A DNA stretch of 64,000 bases. It comes from Selaginella moellendorffii (taxonomy: Eukaryota > Streptophyta > Lycopodiopsida > Selaginellales > Selaginellaceae). Shown one piece after another: positions 1 to 9,514 of the stretch. The translations under genes were made by a program, and so were the position numbers. How positions within the stretch are numbered: position 1 is the first letter of the stretch; each line of letters begins with the position of its first letter. The stretch spans positions 770,727 to 834,726 of the forward strand of contig NW_003314272.1 in the NCBI RefSeq assembly GCF_000143415.4, given 5' to 3'. The notes beneath the pieces were generated by a model, which saw only the letters and a program-made list of their open reading frames with translations, did no database searches and had not been told where the DNA came from.

Positions 1-345
1 CCTCGTGCTCATGTCATACTAGCCAAAGCCGTCGACGACATAGCCTATTGCGCGGCCTACAAATTCTTTCCCAGCTCTCTCTCTATCATGTCGCCATAGC
101 TAGGGATACACTACCTTCTTGCGCCTTCTCTGTTCTTCTTTCTCGGCTTGCGGCGCTCGATCTCCAATCTTTACAGTGGAAATCTCACTCGCGGCGGCGA
201 CGAGCGAGCTCCTATTCTATCGATCGGCGCCGGCCGATCGTCCCGCGCGCCTTGAGGTATCGATCCTGGAGCTGGAAATTTCGGGCAATGCAGGTGATCT
301 AACGTTGCTCCTGGCTTGCAGCGCTAGCTAGACGCGGCGGCAAGG
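1..345. other. Upstream region of the first GPAT gene
   Basis: No coding region is supported here. The short open frames carry no recognisable domain and overlap in several frames. The segment precedes the GPAT start codon at 346 and probably contains its promoter and 5' untranslated leader. I could not place a convincing TATA box. Confidence 0.5.
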
Positions 346-2243
346 ATGTCGCTCGACGGCGGCAAGGTCACGGATTCTTTCCTGGTAGATGCTCCATTCG
401 AGCCGGTGGAGCGATGCTCGTCGGCGGGGCGTGAGAAGCAGACGTGCGTGGCGGATTTCGACGGTACTCTCATCCGCGGCCGGAGCTCCTTCCCGTATTT
501 CATGCTGGTGGCGCTAGAGGGAGGAGGCCTCATCCGGAGCGTGATTCTTGGCCTCTTCGCGCCGCTCGCCTGGATCCTCTACCATTTCGTCTCGGAATCC
601 GCCGGCATCCGCCTCCTCATCTTCATCTCCTTCGCCGGGATGAAGGCCAAGCAGATCGAGTCGGTGTCGCGCGCCGTGCTGCCCAAATTCTACTCGGAGG
701 ACGTCCACAGCGAGGCCTACCGAGTGTTCTCCTCGTGCGGCAAGCGTGTGGTGGTGACCGCCAATCCCCGGATCATGGTGGAGCACTTCGCCAAGACGTG
801 CCTGGGGGCGGACAAGGTGCTGGGGACCGAGATTGAGGTGACGAGGAGTGGCTACGCGACGGGATTCCTCAAGCGGCCGGGAGTTCTCGTGGGGGTCAAC
901 AAGCGCAAGGCTGTGAGGCAGGAATTCGGCGAGCATTTGCCCCATGTCGGCATTGGCGATCGAGCCACGGACTTTGCTTTCATGGCGCTCTGCAAGGTAC
1001 TTATCTCGAATCCAATCCCGCTCTGCTTGGTGGGTGGAGTGGTTGCTTAGTTCTCGATCGAGCTCGATGCATTAGATCAACACTCTGGGCATTGTTTTCG
1101 ATCGATGATCCATCCCTGCAATTGCTGCATGAGTGGATGATTCTCTTGTTTCTTTTGTTTATCTTTTTTCCTTGTCTCATGCACACATTCTTACAAGCGC
1201 ACTAGCACTAGCCTAAAAGAATCTCTTCCAAGCAGCAGTAGAAACTTCTTTCCAGTCAACTAACGAACCCATTTGCTGACCACTATCAGGAAGCATACGT
1301 CGTCCCACCCTCCAAAGTGGAGGCGCTGAGCCGAGACAAGCTCGTCAAGCCCGTCGTCTTCCACGACGGCCGCCTCGTCCAGCGGCCCACGCCCTTGACC
1401 GCCCTCGTCACCTTCCTGTGGCTGCCCGTCAGCTTCGTGCTGGCGGTCTTCCGGATCATGGTCACGGTACCCTGCCCGCGCGAGTACGTGACCATCGTCT
1501 ACAAGCTCGTCGGCATCCGGCTCATCGTCAAGGGGCCGATCCCGCCGCCCAAGAAGCGGGGCGAGTCCGGCGTGCTCTTCGTCTCCAGCCACAGGACACT
1601 GTGCGATCCGGTGTTCGTGGGGGTCGGGGCCCGGCGGGAGGTGACGGCGCTCACCTACAGCATCAGCAGGGTGTCGGAGTTCCTGTCCCCGATTAAGACG
1701 GTGGGCCTGTCCAGGGACCGCGAGAGGGACGCGGCCAAGATCAAGGCGCTGCTCCAGAAGGGGGACCTGTGCATCTGTCCCGAGGGAACCACCTGCCGCG
1801 AGCCATTCCTTTTGCGATTCAGCGCACTGTTCGCGGAGCTGACTGACAAGATCGTGCCGGTGGCGCTGTGCACGAAGGGGAGCACTTTCCACGGGACAAC
1901 GGTGCGCGGGTGGAAGGGGTTGGATCCATTCTTCTTCTTCATGAATCCCTTCCCGACGTACGAGGTGACGTTCCTCCAGCAGCTCCCGCCGGAGTTGACG
2001 GTCCAGCAGGGCGGCAAGAGCGCGATCGAGGTGGCGAATCACATCCAGCGGGTGATCGCGGACACGCTGGGATTCGAGTGCACGAACTTCACCCGCAAGG
2101 ACAAGTACGGGATGCTGGCGGGGAACGACGGCACCGTGCCGGAGAGGCGGAGGAGCGGCGGCGGAGGTGGCGGCGCCGCCAAGGATCTCCCGGAGGACGA
2201 GCAAGCGGCCCAGGGGCAAGACCAGGTAAATGGCTGTAGCTAA
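346..2243 (+). CDS. Glycerol-3-phosphate acyltransferase, land-plant GPAT4/6/8-like, with phosphatase domain
   Basis: Two exons, 346-996 and 1290-2243, with a GT-AG intron in phase 0, give 534 aa. Land-plant GPATs transfer an acyl group from acyl-CoA to sn-2 of glycerol-3-phosphate to make cutin or suberin precursors at the ER. The N-terminal half is a HAD-like phosphatase with motif I DFDGT at residues 37-41 and a GIGDRATD motif near 200-208; family knowledge says GPATs keeping both motifs (AtGPAT4/6/8) release 2-monoacylglycerol. The C-terminal half has acyltransferase block I HRTLCDP (318-324, HX4D) and block [14 protein letters not shown]. Two hydrophobic stretches (about 57-80 and 250-275) fit membrane association. 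The length matches the family (about 500 aa). The ATG at 346 is the first in frame upstream of the conserved region. The extreme C-terminus is Gly/Glu-rich and not conserved; a GT just before the stop leaves slight doubt about the last residues. Confidence 0.92.
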
Positions 2244-2938
2244 GATTGATTTGCGAGGATCGTGGATCCATGCCATGGGTCGGGTCTCACGCGCTCCTTC
2301 GTTATAAGTGAATGTAAGCTAAGCTACTGGCTTGCTCTCTCGATTGACTCATCAGGAATAGATCGATCGGGTGGAGAGCATCGTGATCGATAGGAGAGTA
2401 AAGAGAAGGTCTGTCCTCTCTTGTGTCCATGCGCTTGTCCACGAAGCGAACTAGAAAAGCTTGAAAGCGACGAAGCGAAGGAAAGAAAGAGATGGCGCTA
2501 GCTGTAAACCAAGCCGAGAGGGACAGCAATTAATGTATCCTTTTGGTGGGTAGCGAAACGAAACCACAGAGGGTGCCAAGTCCTGTTCTTACGTATATAT
2601 ACTACTACCTAGTCTTTGAATGCTGTCACATGATATCTAATTTATCACATTGCTTTGATAAAATCACTTATGTAACGTGGTACCTACTTGATCTTGGACC
2701 GGTATAAATTGCCATTGTCAGGGTTCTGGGCGAGTGTCTTTAATCATACGTCCACTCCTCCAAAGGACACGACATTGATAGAAAACCCTAAATTCCCACC
2801 AACTTTCGGACAGAAGCCCTAAAAACATATAACGAAATAAAAAAATATCATATCATTTCCTTTTTTTATCTTTCTCTGTCCCTCTCCCTGTCCAGAGTAA
2901 TCACACTACACACACAAACTAAAGAGAAGAGAGAGCTG
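2244..2938. other. Intergenic: tail-to-tail space between GPAT and UBC22
   Basis: No coding region is supported. It separates the convergent 3' ends of the GPAT gene (+) and the UBC22-like gene (-), so it should hold both 3' untranslated regions and polyadenylation sites. The middle part (about 2600-2900) is AT-rich with no family I recognise. Confidence 0.5.
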
Positions 2939-4117
2939 CTACAAGCGCTTGAGGCTCTTCTTCCTTACATCCATCTTCTTCTTGTCTACCTGGAGCTTGA
3001 GCGTTCCAACGTCGCCCTTTGGCTTCTTGGCGCTGGGGGACGGGCAGGCCGACGATGGCGCCTCGCCCCCCGCGGCGTTGCAGCCCGCGTCCGCGCCGCT
3101 CGTGTCCTTGTTGGCGGTGTTGAGCGTGAGAGGGATGTGGATCTCCTCCGCGTTGCTGTTCACCACTGTCGACTCGGCTATGGCGACTTTGTTCGTCCTG
3201 GGCTTGGACTTCATCGCGTGGATGTTGGTCATTAATCTGCCAGAGAGAAAAGAACAGGAAAGGAACGTGAGAGAATCATGAAAAAGCCTGAAATGTAGTA
3301 CACCACTTACCTGGCGTGCTTTGCGTAGCCCTCGTAATCCTCCATCAGCATCTTTCCAGCGTCTTCATTGAGCGCCGACTCTGGAAACGGCTCTATGAGC
3401 AAGCAGCGCACGACCTGGAGGTGGAGTGACACATTGTTTCGTTATATTCTCGTCTGGAAAGGAAGCGTCACCAACGCAAAAGTGTGGGGTTACTTACGAG
3501 AAGAACATGCCTCAAGCCGAGCGTGGGCTTCCAATCTTTCTTCAAAACGTTCACGCAAATCTCTCCGTTTTTTGCAATGTTTGGATGGAAGATCTTGGTG
3601 ACAAAGTATCCTACAGAAGAAGAAAAAAAACGAAAACGCTCGAGTTGAAAGCCAGGAGTCACTAAAAAATGTACCTTTGGGAGGCGTTTGGGGGAAGTCG
3701 GGGCTAAGCAACAATCTGATCCGGAAGACGCCACTTTCGTACGGTGTTCCGGCTGAAGCGCCAAAACCACTACAGGAATCAGTCGAGCAGACGAAGAATA
3801 ACAAACAAAAAATCCTTACGTGGTCCCTCAATATCTGCGAAAATGCTCGAGAAGTTGTCGTCATTTACATGAACACGGATGTCCTCTGGAGGGCTCTCGT
3901 CTAGGCTCTTGAGCTCCTTTGCAAGCGCTCGGATTACCTTGGGAGGTAAGTTCTCAGCCTAAGAAAAAAAAAAAAAACAAATCCAAAGCGGCCTTTTGAG
4001 ATTGAGCTTTCGAAAAGACGCTACCATCTACATCCCTAGAGCAACAATCCAAACAAAGCAGCTCACACACACACAGCCACATGTTTTGGGGCACAGCGAG
4101 AGAGATTTACTTACCAT
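2939..4117 (-). CDS. UBC22: Ubiquitin-conjugating enzyme E2, UBE2S/UBC22 type
   Basis: Six coding exons (- strand): 4115-4117, 3820-3958, 3675-3752, 3498-3610, 3311-3414, 2939-3236. All junctions are GT-AG, giving 244 aa. The E2 core runs from about residue 5 to 150, with the HPN motif FHPN (81-84), catalytic Cys about 92 in GEICVNVL, and [12 protein letters not shown]. This is the UBE2S family, which extends Lys11-linked chains on APC/C substrates in mitosis. The C-terminal third is a low-complexity linker ending in a basic tail, KKSLKRL. In animal UBE2S a similar basic Leu-Arg-Arg-Leu tail docks on the APC/C, so the ending supports the assignment beyond the core. The first exon contributes only the ATG, which lies directly against the splice donor. 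The gene is divergent from the augmin gene downstream on the + strand. Confidence 0.93.
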
Positions 4118-4742
4118 GAACGGATCGAAACCCTAGAAACACGCCTGGAATCTGGATGAGCACCAGAATCGACGCCAACCCCCGGCGCCCCTAAATCCCT
4201 AGAATCTCCGGCTCATCGGCCGCGGCGGCGGCGGGGACAGCGCCAGTGGCGAATCGATGGAGCGGCGCGCTCGCTGTGCACGGACGATCCAGCCAGACAC
4301 CGCAATCCCTTGCTTGCTGCATGCGATGGAATGGACTACCTAGCCGCCATAGCCAAAAGAACGAATTTTCTTCTCGCGAGAGCGAATGCCCTGTGCGTGT
4401 ATTTTTCGAGAAGTGGAAGTACCACCGACTGCATACCAGAATATGCCACCGCCAGCTGGACATTCGTACGGGACATTCCGTCGGACGTGGCATATTCCAC
4501 ACCGGGCGGAATGGGTACCGGTAACGGCCACTGGAAAAAGTAGCCGTTTGTAAACACAGTTAACGGACGTCTCTAGTGGTAACTAGAATTTCACCGGCGA
4601 GGGTTCGAATCCATAGAAAAGACAGAGCGCTGGTTCGAATCCTGCGAGAAAAGTTGAAGATCGCGTGTTCGAATCTCTGGAGATGGCACTATATGTCTTG
4701 GTGTTTGAAAATATTTTTTGGAGGGTTTTTACGAGCTAGGCT
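4118..4742. promoter_or_regulatory. Shared divergent promoter region of UBC22 and AUG1
   Basis: This 625-bp spacer separates the start codons of two divergently transcribed mitotic genes. It contains three copies of AACGG/CCGTT (4523-4527 on +, 4544-4548 on -, 4562-4566 on +) within 44 bp. AACGG is the core of the plant M-phase-specific activator (MSA) element bound by three-repeat MYB proteins. A second oddity is three tRNA B-box-like words (4602-4612, 4632-4642, 4666-4676). No protein-coding frame here has recognisable content. Bidirectional promoter function is an inference. Confidence 0.6.
4523..4566. promoter_or_regulatory. Cluster of three MSA-core (AACGG) motifs
   Basis: AACGG occurs at 4523-4527 and 4562-4566 on the + strand and at 4544-4548 on the - strand. 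The flanks match the full MSA consensus only partly. The site lies about 180 bp before the AUG1 start and 430 bp before the UBC22 start. Confidence 0.5.
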
Positions 4743-5916
4743 ATGGCGGAGAGCGGCGATGGAGTAGGAGGTGGAGGCGCCGCGACGCCCTTCGACGCCG
4801 CTCACGTCGCCGAGGTCAAGGCATGGATCACCAGCACTTTCGAGGCGGTGAATCGAGAGGTACCGGCATTCGAGTACACGCCGCGCACCGTCGCGCATCT
4901 CCACGGCCTGGCAACCCTATCGCAGAATCGCACGCAGGTAGTGGGGATTGTGGCGGCCGATCTGCGGCAGAAGGCAGCGGAGTTTCGAGCGGAAGGTGCG
5001 TGTGCGTAGATCACATTTTCTGGAAATCCCGATCGCGATGATCTTTGCTTTGGTACTAGCTGCCAGAGTGAGGGAAATTCTGGACTGCGCGGGCTTGGCG
5101 CAGGAGAATTTCTCGCAGAGTGGAGTGGCTGCCGCTCAGACGCTTGCAACAGCCGCCCATTTGCTGGATCTTAAAGACACCGAGACCGGAAGGTTGGAAC
5201 TTTGTTTTCTTTCTTACGAGCTTGTTTCAAAACACCATGCTTGCTTACAGCTTCTTGATAGCCATGGCAGACCTCTCCCTTAAGAAAACCGACATTGAAG
5301 AGAAGCGCGCGGCGGTAAAGAAAGAGTCGAAAATGCTCCTCGACAACACGCGAAAAGCCATTTCCAGATTGACATATCTAAAGAGGTGGTGTTCTCGAGG
5401 TTTTTATCAGTTCTTATTGCCTTTCTTTTACTCCTAGAACTCTTGGACAGCTCGAAGAGGAAGTGGCCGCACGAGATGGACTCATGGGACAGTGGGAGAC
5501 AAACCTAAAGGTGATGGCCTCCAAAGAGCGCCAATACTTGCAACAGCTTGCCAACTACAAGGTAGTGTCACTTCTGTCTGGAAAAAGTTCCAACGCCTTT
5601 TGCTTTCTTTTCTTTACAGGCAATCCTTTCCCGTGTGGGATACACACCCGAGATCAGCCACGGCGTGTTAATGCAAATGGTTGAGCACCGAAAGGACCTG
5701 GAGAGAAAAACAAAGCCAATCCTCGACACCCTGCGGAGCTACCAGGATTTGCCGCCGGTAAGAGCCTCAGCTGTCCATGTTCTTAAAATCAATGCGCTTT
5801 GCCAGGACAAAGCTCTCGCCGAGCTCGCGATTGAAGACAAGCGAAGAGAGTACGAGGCCGCGGAGAAGCATCTCGAAGAGGCGCTCCAGTCGGCCTTAAA
5901 CACAACAAATGACTAG
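4743..5916 (+). CDS. AUG1: HAUS augmin-like complex subunit 1
   Basis: Six exons: 4743-4995, 5060-5192, 5251-5385, 5438-5561, 5620-5757, 5806-5916. All junctions are GT-AG with introns of 48-64 nt, giving 297 aa. Augmin recruits gamma-tubulin to existing microtubules to branch spindle and phragmoplast arrays; HAUS1 is one of its eight subunits. Recognition rests on the N-terminal block (AAHVAEVKAWI, then EYTPRTVAHLHGL), the mid-region Leu/Asp-rich block around SFLIAMADLSL, and the C-terminal block ILDTLRSYQDLPPDK, followed by a helical tail. Most of the protein after residue 90 is predicted coiled coil, as in human HAUS1 (278 aa). No transmembrane segment is visible. It is divergent from UBC22, another mitotic gene. 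Start choice: the ATG at 4743 heads a Gly-rich leader directly before the conserved domain. Confidence 0.9.
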
Positions 5917-6434
5917 CGCGGACTTGCGGGGTATCTCGTTTGTTTTCACTCTTCTGTACCGATTTCATGATTCCAGGCAGATCACGCAGAGCTTTTATAC
6001 GCTCTAAGTCACGATCATCCAGCAGGACAGCTTCACGCTCTCTGATCTTGGCTCTCAGCAACTGGATCAAACTTTATGAGAGTTTGCGCTATCGAGCTCG
6101 ACACCTGTTCTTCCTTCTGGGTGATAAAGCGGAGCGCACTAAAAATCTCCATTTTGCTTTTCCCAGGCCTCGAAAGTCGGTGCGTGGCCGCTGCTTTCTT
6201 CGCGTCGTCGCTCCCCTCATGATCGCCTGGTAAAAGGCCATGGCCGTGTCCACGTGGCGCCGTGCCATTAGTGGCAGTCAACGGCACCAGGCATTTCCCC
6301 CGGATTGCCGGCCATGTCATAAGCCCCGCGCATTCAAAAGACTGGAAGAGGAGAGAGAGTGAGAACTAGGAGGAGGAAGAAGAAGAGGCGTTGCGCTTAG
6401 ATACCAGAGAAGAGAGGAAGAGAGCAAGAAGAAG
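5917..6434. other. Intergenic between AUG1 and LTPG
   Basis: No gene is supported. It contains the AUG1 3' region and the LTPG promoter, with a purine-rich GA stretch just before the LTPG start (about 6340-6434) that looks like a 5' leader. Confidence 0.45.
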
Positions 6435-7100
6435 ATGGGATCGAGCGCGGCGTGGATTTGCGCGCTGCTCGTGGCGGCGGCGCTGATCGGGGAGGGGAAT
6501 GGGCAGCCCGCGGCGGCGGTGGATTGCACGTCCCAGCTCGCGCCGGTGGCGCCGTGCCTGGATTACGTCCAGGGCAATGGCAAGACGCCATCCTCGGATT
6601 GCTGCAAGGGATTGTCGTCGCTGGTGACCACCAGCCCCGTCTGCCTGTGCCAGCTCTCCGAGGGCAAGCTCAATCTCTCGGCGCTGGGCGTCACCGTGGA
6701 TATGAAGCGAGCGCTCAGCCTCCCCACGGTTTGCAAGATCAAGGGCGCCGATCGGAGCCGGTGCGCGGGTAAGCTTTCCATTCCATTCTCTGTTGCGAAG
6801 CTCGAATCTCATTGTGTTTCTCTCGTTCTTCCAGCGATTCTAGGAACTCCAGCTGCAGCTCCTCAGGGTAAACCCATGGTTTCTCGGCGATAGATCGTAC
6901 TGACATTGCGTTTCTCTGCTTTTGTTGTGGCTCTAGCCGCGGGGCCTGGGCCGGCTATGGTGTCCGGGAGCGAGACGGGGTCTCCGGGAGCTGGATCTGG
7001 TGCAGCCGCGACGCCCACAGGAGCAGCAACAATGGCGACTTCTTCCGGGACATTGATCCTCGCAGCAGCAGCTCTGTTGGCGTGGAAATGCACCTCATAG
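6435..7100 (+). CDS. GPI-anchored non-specific lipid-transfer protein (LTPG)
   Basis: Three exons, 6435-6768, 6835-6867 and 6937-7100 (GT-AG), give 176 aa. There is an N-terminal signal peptide (hydrophobic 7-18). An eight-cysteine domain has Cys at 31, 41, 56, 57, 70, 72, 100 and 110, spaced C-X9-C-X14-CC-X12-CXC-X27-C-X9-C, as in type-G nsLTPs. A Ser/Gly/Ala/Pro-rich linker then leads to a C-terminal hydrophobic segment (LILAAAALLAW), typical of a GPI-attachment signal. Family knowledge: LTPGs sit on the outer plasma membrane and help move cuticular lipids to the surface. It is convergent with the second GPAT gene, whose stop lies 318 bp away, and is in the same neighbourhood as the first. 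The tiny 33-nt middle exon is supported by clean phase and splice sites. Confidence 0.9.
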
Positions 7101-7417
7101 AGCGATGCAGCGACTGATCCGCGAGCGAGCGAGCGAGTAGAGACAGCTATGGATTCGTCGTGATGGTTTTTGGGTCTTTGTTTTTCCTTCCTTCTAGCCA
7201 TAGCCATAGCAGCAGCAGCTGATTGATTGATTGATTGATCGCACCATTCCACTCTACGTGTTTTGTTCATCCGCCTGTCGCTGTTCTATATCAGATAATC
7301 GCGCTCCGTTGTCCGTGCTGATTTTTAAATACCACCGACCCAAGCACGCAAGCAGCCCGTGAGATCTGTCCACTATCACTCTGTTTTTAGGGTTCCTTGC
7401 AATTCAAAAAATCTCGT

Positions 7418-8993
7418 TTACAATCCCAAATTAGGGTTCTTGCTTGTGACAATGCCATCGTTCCCCGCGAGGGCGCGATACTTGTCCTTGCGCGTGAGAG
7501 TGGTACACTGGTAGCCCATGGCGTCCGCGATTAGCCGCTGGACGTGGTTGGCGACGTCGTGGCTGCTCCGCCCGCCGCCGCCGCATGTTTGATCCGGTGG
7601 GAGCTGCTCCAGGAATTCCATCTCGTACCTCACGGCCGGATTCATGAAGAAGAAGAGGAAATCCAGGCACTTCCACCCGCGCGCGCTGGTGCCGTGGAAG
7701 ACCGGCATGGTAGTCGCCAGGGACACGGGGACGATGGTGTCCGTGAGCTCCGCGAAGAGGGCGCTGAAGCGCAGCAAGCAGGGCTGGCGGCACGTCGTGC
7801 CCTCGGGGCATACCGCCAGGTGGCCCTGCGCGAGCAGCCGCGTCATGCTGCGGGCGTCTCGGTCCTTGCAGCGCGTGAGCCGCGCGGTGCGTATCGGGGA
7901 GAAGAGCTCGGACACCCGGCTGAGGCTGTAGGTGACGGCCGCGACGGCCTGGCCCATCACGAAGGAGATGAAGACGGGGTCGAGAAGCGTACGGTGGGAG
8001 AGGACGAAGAGGACGCCCCGCTGGGAGGGCTGGAATATCCGCGGCGGGAGACGCCCCCTGACGCGGACGGACACCCCGAGGAGGTGCTCGACGGGCAGCG
8101 CGACGCGCTTGGGGAGGCAGATACCCAACAGGATGCGAGTGATCGCGAGCGGGATCGCGAATGGGAGCCAGAGGAGGATCGTGAGCGCCCAGAGAGGGGT
8201 CGGCCTGTGAACGAGCCTACCGTCGTGGAAGATGAGCGGCGGCGCGGAGATCTTTGCCTGCTCGCCATCGCCATCGTGATCCCCCACAATGTAAGCCTTC
8301 TGCGCGATCAAATCCATGCAATACACCATCAGTCTCGATCCAAAGACGACGAAATCTTACCTTGCAGAGCTCCGCGAAGGAGTCGGACCCAATGCCTATA
8401 TCCGGGCTGTTAAGCTCCTTGACCGCGCGGTACCTCTCCCGTCCGCGCGGTATGCCGCGGACCAGCCCAGTGTACCATCCGCCGCGCGTCACGTGCAGCT
8501 CGCTGCCCAGCACATGCTCCGTCTCCAGGAAGCTCTTTGCGAACGACTCCACCATGACGCGCGGTAGGGACGTGACGACGTACCGCCGGTCACATGTCGC
8601 AAAGACGCGGTGGACGCCGCGGTGCACGTCGTCAAGAAAGGCCTTTGGCAGTACCGCGCGGGCGACGCATCGTACCGCCGCGTCGTGCAGCCCCGCGAAC
8701 GTCACAAAGGCGTACAGCCGGATGTCCGCATCGCGGCATTGGAGGATGTGGGTGAGGATCCAGACGATGGGGAAGAAGGCGAGGAGGAGGAGAGCTCTGA
8801 GAGGACTCCCGGCCTCGAGCGCGACGAGGAAGAAGTATGGAAATGTAGAGCTCGATCGGAGAAGGCCGCCCTCGAGGAGCGATACCACTCGCTGCTCGGG
8901 CCGGGCGTCGGCCGTGTCGATAGGATCAAAGAGGCGAGCTCCATCGGCGTCGGCGTTCTCGGTGGTGGATTTCCGGAGCTGGACGTAGATCAT
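7418..8993 (-). CDS. Glycerol-3-phosphate acyltransferase, land-plant GPAT5/7-like, phosphatase motif lost
   Basis: Two exons on the - strand, 8361-8993 and 7418-8299, with a GT-AG intron of 61 nt in phase 0, give 504 aa. The acyltransferase half is intact: HRTLLDP (block I), [11 protein letters not shown] (block III), and a RKDKYRALAGNDG ending shared with the paralogue at 346. In the HAD-like half, motif I reads LLEGG where the paralogue has DFDGT, and motif III reads GIGSDSF. The catalytic Asp residues are therefore missing. In characterised GPATs (AtGPAT5/7 versus 4/6/8), such loss goes with lysophosphatidic acid rather than monoacylglycerol as the product. The intron sits at the same place as in the first gene. 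The start is the ATG at 8993; an in-frame extension upstream has no ATG. Confidence 0.9.
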
Positions 8994-9514
8994 CTTGGAA
9001 GAACTCGAGTGTGAGTGAGTGCTCGGGGATGCACGAAACGCTCTAAGATCTTGGTGATGGAAGAAGATCAAAGCACTGCTTGGTGATGGAAGATCTTTGA
9101 GGTTGGAAAACTCTAGAGATTATATAGCAGCCGCGGGAGATTCCACCACCACCACCACCACCACCACCACCACCACCACGACGATCGCTGGCGCCACCAC
9201 TAGAACTTAGAACGACTCATTCCAGATCACGAGAGAGGAGCATGGGGGGGGGATTGGATTTGGAGGATGCGTGGCTCTCGTCCCGCCGAAGTTGCGCCAC
9301 TCCAAAGTGGATCTGGAGGAGAAAGGTTTGTAAAGGGGGGACTCGAAAAATCCCTTGGTTGGTAGTGAAAGTGCTTGAGTCGTGGAAATCTTTTCCCTAG
9401 ATCAATGGTGAAAAGGGCGAAAGGAAACAAAATCCCGACACCATGTGTCTCGCCATTAATGCCGCATTATATCGGTTTCTAGGGTTTTGGTAGGGTTTTT
9501 CTTTTAGGGCTTTG
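8994..9514. other. Divergent spacer between the second GPAT and PDCD2
   Basis: No gene is supported. It lies between the start codons of a - strand GPAT and the + strand PDCD2 gene and contains a CCA-type microsatellite at about 9144-9179. Confidence 0.5.
9144..9179. repeat. (CCA)n microsatellite
   Basis: About twelve uninterrupted CCA trinucleotides lie about 150 bp upstream of the second GPAT start codon. On that gene's strand it reads as (TGG)n in the promoter or leader. Confidence 0.9.

Noticed and set aside
1260-2276. A 338-codon - strand frame opposite the first GPAT
   Set aside because: Antisense shadow of GPAT exon 2, without any recognisable domain.
7544-8413. A 289-codon + strand frame opposite the second GPAT
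   Set aside because: It is an antisense shadow of a GC-rich exon, with Glu/Arg-rich low-information content and no homology.
8217-9071. An extended N-terminus for the second GPAT beginning at 9071
   Set aside because: The upstream extension has no ATG (it begins at TTG). The ATG at 8993 fits the family start.
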